Assembly (NCBI RefSeq): GCF_030272615.1
Contig: NC_081415.1
Coordinates: 190,060,270-190,124,269 of the forward strand
DNA length: 64,000 nucleotides
Direction of reading: 5' to 3'
From: Cryptomeria japonica
Taxonomy: Eukaryota; Streptophyta; Pinopsida; Cupressales; Cupressaceae
The notes under the pieces were generated by a model that was not told where the DNA came from, did no database searches, and saw only the letters and a list, made by a program, of their open reading frames with translations. Positions 1 through 11,639 of the stretch are shown in pieces; the first letter of the stretch is position 1; each line of letters opens with the position of its first letter. The position numbers and the translations under genes were made by a program.

Positions 1-337
1 AATGAAATAGGAAATAGAAGGATCTTGTAAAAGGAAGTTGATTGTAAAAGGAAGATATATCTTTCATCAATGACCCATCTTGTAAAAATAACCTTAATCG
101 GTGTCACCCTAAAAGATGTTTTCATATTGAGAACTAACATTCTCTGTGGTTTTTCCTTTCTTAGGTTTTCCACATCATATATGGTATTCTTTGTGTGTTC
201 TTTCATGCTCATATTTGTTGTTGGTTAATTAATCTATGTTAATCTATACCAGATATGGTTTTGTGGGAAAAGTAATATAATCTCTTAATTGACAACTTAT
301 TCACTCCCCCCCTCTCAATTGTCTGGAATATTCAACA
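1..337 (+). repeat. 3' portion of a Ty1/copia LTR
   Basis: The sequence has the usual look of a copia LTR end: a T-rich stretch with ready-made TTTTCC motifs, then a C-run of the form CACTCCCCCCCTCTCAATTG, ending in TTCAACA at 331-337. The 5' part lies outside the window. The primer-binding site that should follow is too degraded to name: the TGG at 340 is kept but the rest does not match the usual TGGTATCAGAGC. The gag remnant starting at 1339 is in the same orientation and probably belongs to the same copy. The boundary is approximate because no second LTR is available. Confidence 0.55.
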
Positions 338-1338
338 TATGGATCCTATCATTTGAGGTGGCAATATATTACACAAGGATGAGTCTATGGAATGTAAGAT
401 AATTATGTGAAAGTAAGCATCCCACATGGTAGATCCCATTGGAGGCTAACTTGATAGCTTTTATTGTAATTTTCAGTTGTTATTTCTATGATGTATTATG
501 AAAAATTTCTATGAAAAGTTAAGATGTTTTAAGAGTCAAGTTGTGAGAAATTATGATATGTGGGGCTCATGTGATGATGGTTCCTATCTATGCAAGTTGT
601 TTGCATTCATCTTGGTGTATCATATGGTAATGGGGTCATATGCATGAAAAAATGTGTGTTGGAATTTAAAAAAATAAAATTGTGTGGGTTTTGCATATGA
701 TAATGCACTTTATGCAAAGTTATTCCATGTGTGCAAGTGTTGTTCATGTCAAGGAGACTCAAGACATGCATGCACACATTGGATGTGTGTCATGTGAAAA
801 TATTGGGATCCATTTTATCTCATGGATGTTGTATATATTTGTTATTTTTATTTTTAATTTAGATAGTAGCTTGAATATTAAATTACAGATACCATAATAC
901 TACTAAAATTGTTCCAAAATTTTGTAATTGGTTGGAGACTCATGATAATGAAATTAGCTCTGGAGATTGAATTCAAACTATATTTTAATTTTTGATAATA
1001 CAAAGAGATATGTTTTTATATTGTGGGGTTTTTCTCCTTATAACATTTTCCCCACGTATATCTGGTGTTATCTATTTATGCTATTTACATGTTTACTATG
1101 TTATCTATATGTGCACTAATAATTGTAATAGTTAAGGGTTTGTAGGAAAAAAAATTAATATCTCCCACATATAGATTGGTGTAGGAAGCTATTTTAAGAT
1201 ATTTAGGTTCCTTTTAGTTTGTATTAGAGACTAGCTAGCCTTGATTTCAGTGTTGGGTTAAATGGTTTTTGGTATAATCTCTATTTGAGTGGGTGCTTTT
1301 GTAGAAGAATTTTTTTGTAAGCTTGTTGCAAGGGAATG
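338..1338 (+). other. Non-coding leader / degraded LTR-like stretch
   Basis: No convincing coding sequence. At about 1,020-1,180 there is a second LTR-end-like stretch (GGGGTTTTTCTCC, then TTTTCCCCACGTATATCTGGTG), which suggests another truncated copia LTR between the first LTR and the gag remnant. The rest is AT-rich with no recognisable motif. Confidence 0.35.
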
Positions 1339-2170
1339 ATGGAAAGAAGATCCAAAAGGATTGAGATGGAAAAGTTGAATGGAGAAAAAATTAAGTTGCA
1401 GAAACTCATAATGGAAGATATGTTCGTAGATGAATATCTATGGGCTACAATATCTATGGTAAAATCTTCTTACATGACTCAAGAGAACTAGGAGTTTATG
1501 GATAAAAAATCCAAGGGTTTTATTATAATCTATTTGGTATAATTCATGTTGTTGAACTTTTATAAATAAAATATTATAACAAACCTATGAAAGAAAATTG
1601 GATAAATTTATCAAGTTGAATCCATAGTAAACAAACTATTCTTGAGAAAAAAATTATATTCTCTAAGGATAGAAGGAGGAGGATATATGGTTTATCATCT
1701 AAATGCCTTTAGCATGCTCATTTCTTAGTTGGGTTCTATTGGTGTGAATATGGAGGATGAAAATTGCTGCATGACACTATTATGTTATTTTCTTGACTCA
1801 TGGGATCACCTTGAAATAGTCATTAGGAGTACAACTACTACCTGCAAGATGAATGAAGTGGTTGCATCATTTATTTTCAAGATAAGAGAAAATATTATAA
1901 TATGGTTAAGGTAACCCTTAAGGAGAAGAAGTCAAAATCTAATTCTCGTAGAAAATTCCAAGGTGAAATATTGGGATTGTACTTAAATAAGACATTTCCA
2001 AAAAAAAGGGGGGGGATAAAAATATGAAAAATAAAAACAATTCCTCCAAATTTGATTAAGACAAATCCTCTTAGGGTGATGGTGAATCTTTTTTCACATC
2101 CTTGGAAATGAATTCATCTAAATATGTAAGGTTAATTGAATTGGGTGTATCTTTTGCAAGGAAGTTAAGG
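1339..2170 (+). pseudogene. Ty1/copia gag remnant
   Basis: Translation from the ATG at 1339 gives a copia-type gag start, with the motif EKLNGE followed by KLIMEDMFVDEYLW, as in the gag of Tnt1-like plant elements. A second block at 1,729-1,914 reads MGSIGVNMEDENCCMTLLC and continues with a typical gag helix region (DSWDHLE..I.STTTT). Frames change between the blocks and stops interrupt both (for example near 1,490 and 1,912), so it is dead. A lysine-rich tail follows to about 2,150 where a zinc knuckle would be expected, but I cannot see an intact CCHC. The copy is cut at about 2,180 by a minus-strand LTR. Confidence 0.7.
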
Positions 2171-2179
2171 TAGTTAAAC

Positions 2180-2770
2180 AAATTCCTACACTACTCTTGA
2201 GAGGAGGGTAATAAAAAATCTTTTGATATATTTACAAAAATTACTAAAACTCAATAAAAATAAACATAAATAGAATTCATACAACACATTGACTTACTTG
2301 GGGAAAACCCTTTTAGGAGAAAAACCCCACACTCCAAAATTCACACAGTATATTATTCAGAAAACAACAAGATTTATAATATACTTGCAGAACAAGTTTC
2401 TCATAAGAGTATCATCAACCAAACATCTAGAGGAAACTCAATAGCTATCAAACTCTTAGAATACATCACAACACCTAGTTGTATTACTATTGTCTCATAA
2501 TGAGTTGTCTTATAGAATAAACAAAGGCAACATAATTTATACAATCAAATAATGATTAATAGTCAAGATATACAATGATAAATTACACATAAAATATGGC
2601 TTTCAATGGCATTGCCTTGAACATCCATCGAGGTGCACAATCCTCACATCCCTCATTGTGTGGATAAGCCCCTTAAACCCCATAGAGAGGGGTATTGTAC
2701 CCCCTCCCCCATGTTGAACTATTAATGGTAACCTCTTGTTATTTAAAGGCTACGAACTATTTTCCTAATA
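2180..2770 (-). repeat. Ty1/copia 3' LTR, minus strand
   Basis: On the minus strand the pol remnant to the right ends at a polypurine tract (AAGTGGGAGATT, complement of about 2,766-2,780), and this segment begins right after it, as a 3' LTR should. The far end carries an LTR-terminal look (CCCTCCTCTCAAGAG on the minus strand, about 2,198-2,214). The first bases read TATTAGG where TGTTAGG is usual, so one terminal base has changed. The left boundary is uncertain by some 20 bases. Confidence 0.5.
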
Positions 2771-3765
2771 ATCTCCCACTTGTCAAACGCCTTACAAGAG
2801 AAATAGGAGGGGATGCCAACATCATGTTTTAATTACTAGGGGTTGAGAGGCCCATGGAATTTTAACACCATCTAAAATTATCTATTCTCACAACCTTAGT
2901 TAAAGAATCATTATCATTCACCAAATTCTCTACTTTAACCAGATGCAAACTGCCATCTCAACCATATATCAAGAAATTTGTATTCTTAGATAAGTATATT
3001 CCACTTTTGCTATCATAATAAAATATAATTGCACCTTGATTTATTCTATTATTTTAACACAATATATTAAGCCAAATGACTTCTTTACAAGCATGGGTGG
3101 TTTCCATATACTCAAATTTAGTAGTGGACAAAGAAACCATAGCCTATTGCTTAATCATCTAATTTATTGCACCACCAAATAAAGTAAATACATAAGAACT
3201 AGTGGATCATCTACTATCAACATCACTTGCCCAAACAGAATCCACATAGTCATGAACATTTTGGTAAATCTTGTCTCTTATTTTCAATTACCATGATAAA
3301 CTAGGGATTAATTTGAGATACCCTTCAAATATCTAAAGACGCTTTTAACTACATCCCAATGAACTCCAACAAGAATAGAAATATATTTGAAAACCACTCC
3401 CACTACTTTAGTTGTTTCTAGTATCGTGCAAACTATAGTATACATCAAACATCCAGCTAGAGTTTGGTAAGGCACTCTATACATATTTAGTGGGGATGTT
3501 GGATAATTTGTAGATAAATCTATTCCAACTATAAAAGGAACACACAATGCTCTACAATCTTACATATAAAACCTCTATAAAATTAAATTAAAATACTTAA
3601 TCTATCTAAGTCATAGTTTTAGGTTCACTCTCCATCCCAAGAATATTTTTAGTTGCACCAAGATCTTTTATTCAAATTTAGTTGAAATTTTAGATTTTAG
3701 CTATAAAATCATGCCTTTCCCTTTATCAATATATAAGATATCACCAACATACAATGAAATAAATA
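2771..3765 (-). pseudogene. Ty1/copia reverse transcriptase C-terminus and RNase H remnant
   Basis: Reading leftward from 3,765, the minus strand shows the RT active-site box as LYVGDIL (canonical YVDD, second position changed to G), then the KFE..ILVQLK.FLG segment. The best block at 3,308-3,547 ends in the usual copia tail (LMYTIVCT, then VGVVFKYIS, then FRYLKG). RNase H sequence follows in pieces to about 2,880. Many stops and shifts are present. It leads directly into a polypurine tract and the LTR at 2,180-2,770, so these are one truncated minus-strand element whose 5' half is missing. Confidence 0.75.
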
Positions 3766-4118
3766 AGAATTATCACCATCACATTTATACTAAAAATAGT
3801 GATCTAATTTAGAATGCTCAAATCCAAAACTCAAAACATAAGTATTAAATTTGTGGTACCTATTGTCACAAAAAATTTCACCCTCACTGAGTTATCACCT
3901 CAACAACCTTGTAAAACATGGAAATAACCCAGAAGTGTGGGACCTTGCGCAAAGGGGTTGAATCTCCAAAGAAGGTCAGATTCCTTCTCAATCCATATGC
4001 AGGTGTTGAACCAACTAAACACTCCAAATTCTACTTCTAAACCTATCCTTATAGCTTGCAAAGGAAAAGGAAAGAAGGAAGTTCTAGAAAGAAATGAGGT
4101 GATGCACTAGGATAAGAG
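3766..4118. other. Unassigned stretch
   Basis: About 350 bases with no reading frame of note and no terminal motif that I can tie to an element. It lies between two unrelated minus-strand copia pieces and is probably degraded retrotransposon DNA. Confidence 0.3.
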
Positions 4119-5210
4119 TGTTGGCAAAAAAAATGAAGGAAAACTGAGATGGGAGGGGGGGGTGAATCAGTTTTCGCCAGATTTACAAACTTAATCACAA
4201 ATACACTGATAAATTGCAGCAATAACAAAGATAAGAAAACTAATAACATGACACACAACACCAAGATTTTGACATGGAAAACTCGGTTAGGGGAAAAACC
4301 ACGGTGGAAACCTACCCACAATAAGATGATACTCTGTAGAAGTATGTGAAATTATTACAATGGGGAATGCGTCAGTATTCAGGCACACTGCCTAGAGCTC
4401 AATGCTCAAAAGATAATAACCTGGAAGGTTACAACCCTGAAGGAAGTTTCACTAACTTACAATAAGATTCAGACTACAATCCGGAAGAAATGAACTGCAA
4501 TAATAGCATCTCCAAATGCCTGATTACAGTTTTGGTTAAGCACAATTGTCTTCTCTACAACACCATTCTCTACTCAATACACCACACCAAAAGATGAATC
4601 CTTGTTCGCACATACACCACTATCTAGTAAGGAGGACACAACCTTTGATACCCAAAATACATGACAATATCACCTATTTATACAACTCATCAACCTTGAC
4701 AACAAGGTCGGCTAAAACCTCAACTCACAATTACAAAATTACATCACATGACACAAAGATAGACCACCAGACCAATATACTAATATACATGACATAACAT
4801 GGACCTAAATAAAATTTCCAAACTCACGACACATTACACCACCAAGAAAATCACATAACATGAAGAGCATCACCAGATAAGCAAAATCACCAAGAACTCA
4901 TACAATGATCAATGTGGATCGTCAAAAAAAATAGGAAACAATTAGGAAACACCAACAAGTATGTTATATTCATCAATAACAACTACACCAACACCACTTA
5001 TCAAATCTTCATCGATCAACATCTAAACCTCAAGAACACTCAAACAACAACAACTGTCACAAAGAAAGATAACTTGCAAAGCACCAAATATTGAACCATC
5101 TATAATGAAGATACACAAGACCATCCCAAAAAATATCCTAATATCTCAGCTCAATATTTGATCACACCAAAATATACTGGAGGAAATACTGAACTCTGCA
5201 AAGCACTATG
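4119..5210 (-). repeat. Ty1/copia-type LTR, minus strand, apparently solo
   Basis: Read on the minus strand the segment ends with a C-rich block followed by TCTCAGTTTTCC and the terminal GCCAACA (complement of 4,119-4,125). The same layout is seen at the ends of the N and S LTRs in this window. No PBS follows on the minus strand and no polypurine tract or coding sequence lies on the far side, so it is a solo or truncated LTR. The right boundary (about 5,210) is a guess because I found no second copy and no clear target-site duplication. The short reading frames inside it are not coding. Confidence 0.5.
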
Positions 5211-7388
5211 ATAGTCCTAAAAATTGAGTGCACAAAAATTTTCATGCTCGAGTCAAAATATTGGTCATTCTAGATTTATTTTGCCCTCTATCAAGGTTCA
5301 AGGTTTAGGGATTATGAATTTTTTATTGAGTCTTGTAAAAGAAAAACCCTAAACCTATTATATTTCATCATTACTTTTTCCACTTAAAGCCAAGGGTCAA
5401 TTACCATTGGCGGGGCCATTTTCTTTTTCCTAAGCATTAAGTTGCATTTGGCTGATCCTTTTATGGTTTTTCCTAAGTTGCATGCAAATTTACCCTAGGC
5501 GGTTCCCTTTTAATATTTTTTGCTAGCGCCTAAATTTTCCTAAATTCTAAAGTATTATGTACTTTGTCGGTGATCGTATGTTAAATTGCGAATAGATCCT
5601 ATAGTTTGTGTAGCCTTGTGAATGAAAATGCAAGGAAGATAAGGACCGTGACATCACGAGATGATGCCACATGTCTTCAACAGAGAAGGGTGAGATGGTG
5701 GTTTGACTATTCAAAATCCTCATATTACTGGTTCTAAAGAGGTAAAGACTAGACTACTAATGGTTCCATCAAATTGCACATGTTTCAATGGACGGTGATC
5801 TTATAATCTGGGCGAAAGGTGTTCGACTTTTAATTTGCAAAGGTTGGTGGGCACTGTGGTTGCAAGGTAAAGTGCAAATATATCTAATGGCCCTTGTGAC
5901 CCCGAGAAGGAAGATAAAAGAATTTTATGGACCGCGACATCACGAGATGATGCCACGTGTCTCGGGCTGACCAAGAAGACTGACGATGGGGCCACTGATA
6001 GTGTTAGGCTAAGACATAAGATGGCATTCCTACGCCACATATTTGATGGGTCCACAAGCCATGATGGAAGGTCAATGCCAGATTGACCATTAGTGATCAT
6101 TTGATTTGCCAAGTTGGGCAGGATCTTCGACAGAGTTTCAAATTGATTTTTAAAAGGTAATCAAAGGTATTATTTGTCACTTGCATAGGAAAAGCTACAA
6201 CAAAAAGAAGGTAGGCTTATCGACATGGAATAGGATAGCAACAAGTCAGGACACTTGGATGTCACCTCATTCCTAAGGGACTATTTTGAAGATCTTTACT
6301 GAGTTGGGGTTTGATTAAACAAGCAAGGACAACATTTTAGAGGCATGGAATGATTGTATGATTTATGAGTTAGAGATGGGAGATCACGAATTTCTCTGAG
6401 AAATCAAAGGTTGCTTGTTGTCTGGGGTTCTAAAGTACAATTTGTACAATAAAGGAGGAATAGGATCAGAATAAAGGCATTCACATAAGATGAGCCTTAG
6501 AAGGAGGTAGTGGATTTGATAGGCATGATTTCTAGAATCCATAGCTGGCAGGTTGAGTTGAAAGCACCAAAATGATGATTTTTGATGTGAATGAACATCG
6601 CTAGAAGTTTTTTTTATTATAAATACAATAGGGTGGTGACTAAATTGGTAGAAGAGAAAAAATCCTATTCATTTTCTAAGATCATTTTCTTTCCTCAGCA
6701 AGGAAGATCATGTTTGAGCAGGATCGGGCATGGAGTTGTTGTGCTCTGTGATACCGGATGGGTGTTTTTCTCCTATGTGAGTGTGTTTATTGTCAGAGGG
6801 GTTGTGAATGTCAGAGGATTGATAGAGAGGGAATGAAAGCCTTTTCTTATAAAGAAAGGCCATGCATGGCACATCCTCTGCTTCTACTCTATCACTAGAT
6901 GACAGGGGGTTTGAAGAAGGAGCCCGCAGAGGAATGAAAGAAGGATTTGTTTGGGTGGGAAGTGGCAGCCAGTCATTTTTGTGACTGCATGGAATTTGTG
7001 ACCCCTCCCAAACATATTATGTTTCCCCTTAGGCTCCTCCTTCCACTTTCTTTGATCCTGGGTATGAAGGCTCGATCTCCTCTCCTAGTTTAGAGGCGAC
7101 TTTTCTTCTTGCTGGGACCCAGTATCCCTTCCGAGAAGGGAAATGCTTTGTTGGATAGAATATAACATCTCACACTCCATCCAAAGGCATAAGGGTGATA
7201 ATGACATAGCTCAAGGGGTTTTGCTTCTACCAATTTTTAGTTGAAAATTTTGATTCACGGGTGGTAGTGCATGGATATAGAATATTTTTGTAACAGAATC
7301 ACATATGGCCTTTTAGGCCTAATTGCTGAGAGTAAATTTGTTGTTGACATGTGTCTCTTGGCATGAAGCTTTTTTCTCCCTTTTTTTC

Positions 7389-7398
7389 TATAAAAAGG
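7389..7398 (+). promoter_or_regulatory. Candidate TATA box of element B LTR
   Basis: TATAAAAAGG, in a C/T-rich surround, about 0.9 kb before the point where the LTR is interrupted. This is the position expected for the U3/R boundary of a long plant LTR. Inferred from the motif only. Confidence 0.4.
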
Positions 7399-8267
7399 GA
7401 AATCAAGGCCATTAGATGGGTTCTGATTTGGGGAGTGTGTTGAGGGTTCAAAAATTCTAGTTCCTTTGGGTTTCCTTGTTTGGTTCCAGTAGTAGGTGAA
7501 GTGAGAAAGATGAAATGCCATTTACAGAGCAAATGAAAAGCATTTTAGTGTCAAGCTTTGTGAAGGTTCTTGAAGGAGTTATATGTAAATTTATTCTATG
7601 ATAGAAGTAGTAATTTTATTCAATAGAAAAAAATTCTGATCTATTTCTCTCTAGTGTATAATTCTATCATCTTTTAAATGAATAGAATCAAGGGTTTTTT
7701 CATTTGTTGCATTGTTATGATGTATGTAATTTTTCATTTCATGCTTTGACCTAAGGGGTCGATTAAATGCTTGAGTGAGATTACAAAGTGATAGGGCTTA
7801 TGTAGGGATTTAGATAAGTAGTTTAGGTTGGAATTGCGAATGAAATAATATCGTAAGGCACTAATCACTGCTTGTAGCTGATTTTAAATATCAGTCTTGT
7901 GTTCAAATTCACTAAAAAATCACTATAATTTGTTTATTATTAGAATACCTTTCATTTCACGTTTGTTATTGTTTATCTCACCCATCTCATGATCTGATTA
8001 GGTTGAGGATCACCAGAGGACTTGCCATCCTTAAGCATTCTTCCTATCGTTGAGCCCGTGTATGAGATCATCTGCCTTGTTTTAGTGAATATTTGAGTGT
8101 GGTGCAGAGATCGTAAAATTCACTAAAGGGATCACCCTCCTAGGTTTTGTAGAGCCCAAAGTGTAGAAGGATTTGTAGAATCCTTATCAGTTGGTCCAAT
8201 TCTTCTGATAATTTCCACAATTGAAGTTGGCTGCTTCATAGAAATTGGATTGAGTGTGTTGCTTTCT

Positions 8268-8272
8268 TTTAA
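8268..8272 (+). repeat. Target-site duplication of copia unit S (left copy)
   Basis: TTTAA directly precedes the LTR start TGTTGGCA at 8,273. The same five bases follow the LTR end CCAACA at 33,085-33,089. This frames the whole 24.8 kb unit as one insertion into the LTR of element B. Confidence 0.85.
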
Positions 8273-9384
8273 TGTTGGCATTGAGTTGTTATTGATGTCA
8301 ACCAGTATTGCAGGCTACCAGTAGGGTGTGTCAACCTGATATGAAGAAGATTGAACAGGCATAAACAAGAGAAGTATGATTATATGTTGACAAATGATAT
8401 CATCGATATATGGAGAGATGCAAGAGTGAGTTGGCATCCTTGAGTATTAACCAGTATGAAGGCTGGTTGTTTGTTTGTGATGAAGAGGCAAATGAATCCC
8501 GAATCCAAAAGTACAACTACTCACCTGCAACCTACACATAGAAAAGAGAGAGAAATGTGTTGTGATTGGGGGTTTGCCTTTAGGTCAAGCCCCAATTTTG
8601 GAATTAACCAAGTAATGAAAGAAAGTAGTTGCAAGTAGATGTAAATGAAAGACTGAATTGTAAATCACCTCAAGGGAGGTTGTAATAGTAATGTTGATAT
8701 AAATTCTTGTTTGGTATTGTATGTTGAAATCAATCTCCTCTTCAATGGTTGAATCCTTGACTTGAATGCATCATCTAGCCTTGAAGGGAGACTTGAGAAT
8801 GCTCAATGCTAGAAAAGAATGCTTGAATGCTTAAATGCTTGATCGCTTATGCAACTTGAATCTTTCCAATTTTGATCTATCCCACCTATTGAATTTCCAC
8901 TCATGCAAATGAGAGGATGAATGCCCCTTAAATACATGTTTGAAGGATTTGAATTTCATCATAGACCGACATCGGGGACATTTCCAGTGCGAGGTACCCC
9001 AAAAGACATGCTCTAGGAAGGGTCTTGCCCTAAAATAGGCAAGGGATAGGGGCACCATGCCCCTATCCTACCTCTTTCTCTAGGGTAGAATGCAATCGGG
9101 GTGATGTAGAGGCCAACAAAGAAGCTATTTTCACAGGCCAAGCACTCTCCGGTCTCCAATCAGGCTAGAGGATTTGTAGTCAAAAATTACTAGGGTCACA
9201 ATTTTATGACACTACAATGATTTATATTGATGTTATAGAAAATCCTTTCACACACTTAGTTTGCATTCTTTGGTCTACTGGTCAGCACATTGTTTGTTTA
9301 ATATTGTACCGATATATCCCTGTTTGAGAAAAAGTGTTTAAATCATTGATTCACCCCCCTCTCAGTGATCCATTATGTCCAAAA
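8273..9384 (+). repeat. 5' LTR of S, with an inserted TRG LTR piece
   Basis: Bases 8,273-8,490 match the start of the 3' LTR at 31,376 onward, and 9,217-9,384 match its last ~165 bases. Between them lies a 728 bp piece of the TRG gypsy LTR (8,489-9,216) that is absent from the 3' LTR. The copia middle segment is missing. The final bases read CCAAAA rather than CCAACA. Confidence 0.8.
8489..9216 (-). repeat. Truncated TRG-type gypsy LTR inside the 5' LTR of S
   Basis: Matches 21,521-22,180 (right LTR of TRG) and 14,93x-15,731 (left LTR). It starts at a shared GCAAATGAA and ends at the TRG terminus ...GACACTACA. Relative to the right LTR of TRG it keeps about 70 bases that copy lacks (compare 9,105-9,175 with the jump at about 22,138). 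The right junction with copia LTR sequence is the same as at 22,180/22,181. Confidence 0.8.
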
Positions 9385-9386
9385 AT

Positions 9387-9398
9387 TGGTATCAGAGC
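9387..9398 (+). other. Primer-binding site of S internal 1
   Basis: TGGTATCAGAGC, the standard copia PBS complementary to the 3' end of initiator methionine tRNA, two bases after the LTR end. Confidence 0.85.
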
Positions 9399-9459
9399 TT
9401 AGGTACCATGTTGTGTCAAAGAATTCTCTATTTTAGGTAGATCCTGTCAACTGTTCACA

Positions 9460-10289
9460 ATGCTAAGAAATGAATTAGCCTCCCGGAAAGCCCCTATGTT
9501 TGGTGGTGTCAACTATGTGGAGTAGAAGAATGGAAATCTATTTGCCTTCTATAGGTTGTGATGTATGGATGTCAGTTGTGAATGGGTATAAAATCCCTAA
9601 TATTCCTCCTACTGATCCAGATGCTAAGAAGGAATACGAGAACAATGCTAAAACTAAAAATGCCACTCTTAGTGGGTTATCTGATAATAAGTTTGTTAAG
9701 GTCATGCACTACTCATCTGTAAAAGAAACATGGGATAAGTTGTAGAAGATATGTGAAGGTGATTCTAAAGTAAAGGAACAAGTTACAGACACTGAGAGCA
9801 CAACTTGAGAGTTTGAAGATGAGGGATGAAGAGAAGATTGTTGACCATCTCCAAAGGATTGATGAAACAAAAAACACCATTAGAGGGCTTGGAGAAGAAA
9901 TAAAAAATGAGGTGGTAGTCAAGAAAGTACTTAGACCCCTCACACCTAAGTATCATACAAAGGTTTCAGCAATAGAAGAAGCAAAAGATTTGAAAGCTTT
10001 TACAATGGATGAGTTGTATGGCTCCCTAACTAGTTATGAAATGAGGAATGCCGGTACTGAGGCTATGAAGAAAGAAGTTGAATTCAAAACATCAAGAAAA
10101 GGAAAATAAGAGTCTTCTCAAGATGGAAGCAGTGAAGACTCTGATGATATCATGGAAAACTTTTTTAGAAGACTCAAGATGGGTTCAGGCAAATACAAAG
10201 TCAAGTTGCCCTTGAAATGTTTTATCTGTGGAAAGATTGGATATTTTTCTGCCAAATATCCCTATGGTGATAAGAATGAAGATGATTAA
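9460..10289 (+). pseudogene. S internal 1: copia gag, N-terminal part
   Basis: Starts at ATG 9,460 with a copia gag opening (KAPMFGGVNY). A 5-base deletion relative to internal 2 then causes a shift. The block WSRRMEIYLPSIGCDVW (about 9,520) to VKETWDKL, then LEGLKMRDEEKIVDHLQRID and so on to LTPKYHTKVSAIEE, is the capsid region of a plant copia gag (UBN2-type). A first zinc knuckle at about 10,216-10,260 reads CFICGKIGYFSAKYP, the last cysteine changed to tyrosine. Stops at 9,743 and 10,287 are identical in internal 2. The protein would have packaged element RNA; this copy cannot be made whole. Confidence 0.85.
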
Positions 10290-11639
10290 TCAAGTGATAG
10301 AAGATCATACGGTAAGTACATGAAGAACAATGTCTGCCAACATGGTAGAAGAGGCTACTAGAGGCAGAGCAGTCTTTACACACATGAAAATGATACCATA
10401 GATGAGGAAAGTGCCTCATATAACTATTGTAGTGAAGATGAAGTTAGATCAAACCTTTTCATGGCCCAAGAGGTTTTGGTACTTGAAGAAGGACAAGAGT
10501 TAGAGAAAGAAGGAGAAGTAGATATTGAAGCAGACCTCATCAATGCCTTGGAAGAGCTGAAGAAACCAAGAAGAGATTTGAAGAAGGTGAAAAAGGCTAC
10601 AGCTGAAAAAATAAGAGTTGTTGGAAGAATCTCTTAAAGAATCCAAGGAAACAATTGCAGATCTAAAAGTTCATTTGGAAGAGGCCAAGAGGATCTATGA
10701 AGTTACTAGTATAGACTTGAGTAAAAAGGAAAATGAGCATCAAAACCTAGAAGAAGAAATTATCAAGCTTTGGAAGGAATTAAAGAAAAGAAATGAAGAG
10801 ATGAAAGTGATCAAGAAGCAAATATGAAGGTAACACTGAAGTTTTAGATAAGATGTTGAGAGAACAGAAGCAATCTAAAGATACCAGTGGCTTAGGATTT
10901 GAAGAGGGTCGAAGTTCAAATAGAAAAGTCACATGCAGTAAGGAGATACAGTTTAATTCATCAAATGAAGGTGAAGAGAAGAAGACATTCATGATAAGCA
11001 AATATATTGGTAAGAAGACATATACAGATGTTGTTAAGAATCGTCACACAAATCGGCATTACACAATCAATGAACCAAAGACCATACTCAATGCACCAAC
11101 ATGCAGATCCAAGGAAAAATGCAAGAGCTGATCATGAAGGATTCACTAGAGTTAGTAGCATGAAAGGAATACCCTCGATGAGACAGTCATTTGCAAGACC
11201 AAGACAATCTAATCTGCATGTTCCAAACTTTCATGGTTATTGTCATAGAATGGTAAAATGTAGGAAAATGAATGTAAACCTTAGTTTTGAGAGTAGAAAC
11301 TCATTTGCTGTTTTACAAGGTACAAATGTCACATGATATAATTACAATGATTTATCTCATAAGAGTTATGAGTGTAGGAGAAATGTGTAGATGTCCTACA
11401 ATAATGCTTTGGATACATCTTTCAATGCTAATGTAAAATATTACAAGTGTCAAAATTTTCCGCACATAGTAAGGCATTACAAGCTGAGAATTGATGAGAA
11501 AAATAAAATAGTACCATATCAGAAGGTAGAGAGTAAACTAGAACACAAGATGATAGAAGAGGAGAAGAAAGAAGAGAAACAGGTTTGGATAGAGAAAGAG
11601 ACGAACAAGACAGAGTCAAGCTTGATTGTGAAGACTGCT
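10290..11639 (+). pseudogene. S internal 1: gag C-terminal part, coiled coil plus further zinc knuckles
   Basis: After the first knuckle comes an acidic stretch, then a long Glu/Lys coiled coil (10,540-10,830; LEESLKESKETIADLK...EEAKRIYE). Next is a basic Asn-rich segment with remnants of further CCHC knuckles at about 11,235-11,275 (FHGY..HRM.KCRK) and 11,430-11,480 (YYKCQNFPHIVRHY; the terminal Cys is changed to Tyr, intact in internal 2). Several frame changes and stops interrupt it (for example 10,359, shared with internal 2). A gag with a coiled coil and several knuckles is longer than a usual copia gag; element N has the same layout. Confidence 0.75.

Larger units (their letters stand above)
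5211..8272 (+). repeat. 5' LTR body of gypsy element B (interrupted)
   Basis: About 3 kb without a convincing gene. I assign it to an LTR for two reasons. It has a TATA box deep inside (7,389-7,398). Also, when the copia unit S and one TTTAA duplication are removed, it runs straight into a 34-base tail ending CCAACA at 33,118 and then a gypsy primer-binding site at 33,122. It contains a ~35 bp direct repeat (GACCGTGACATCACGAGATG and its partner, starting at 5,644 and about 5,930). The left boundary is not determined; the first few hundred bases could belong to something older. Confidence 0.5.

Noticed and set aside
4149-5094. Several short frames around 4.1-5.1 kb on both strands
   Set aside because: They fall in an LTR and overlap each other on opposite strands; Asn/Thr-rich by composition.
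8831-9058. Minus-strand frame (MKFKSFKHVFKGHSSSHLHEW...) also present at 14,960-15,430 and 21,766-21,993
   Set aside because: All three copies are the same TRG LTR sequence; the frame is broken differently in each, and LTR homology alone explains the similarity.
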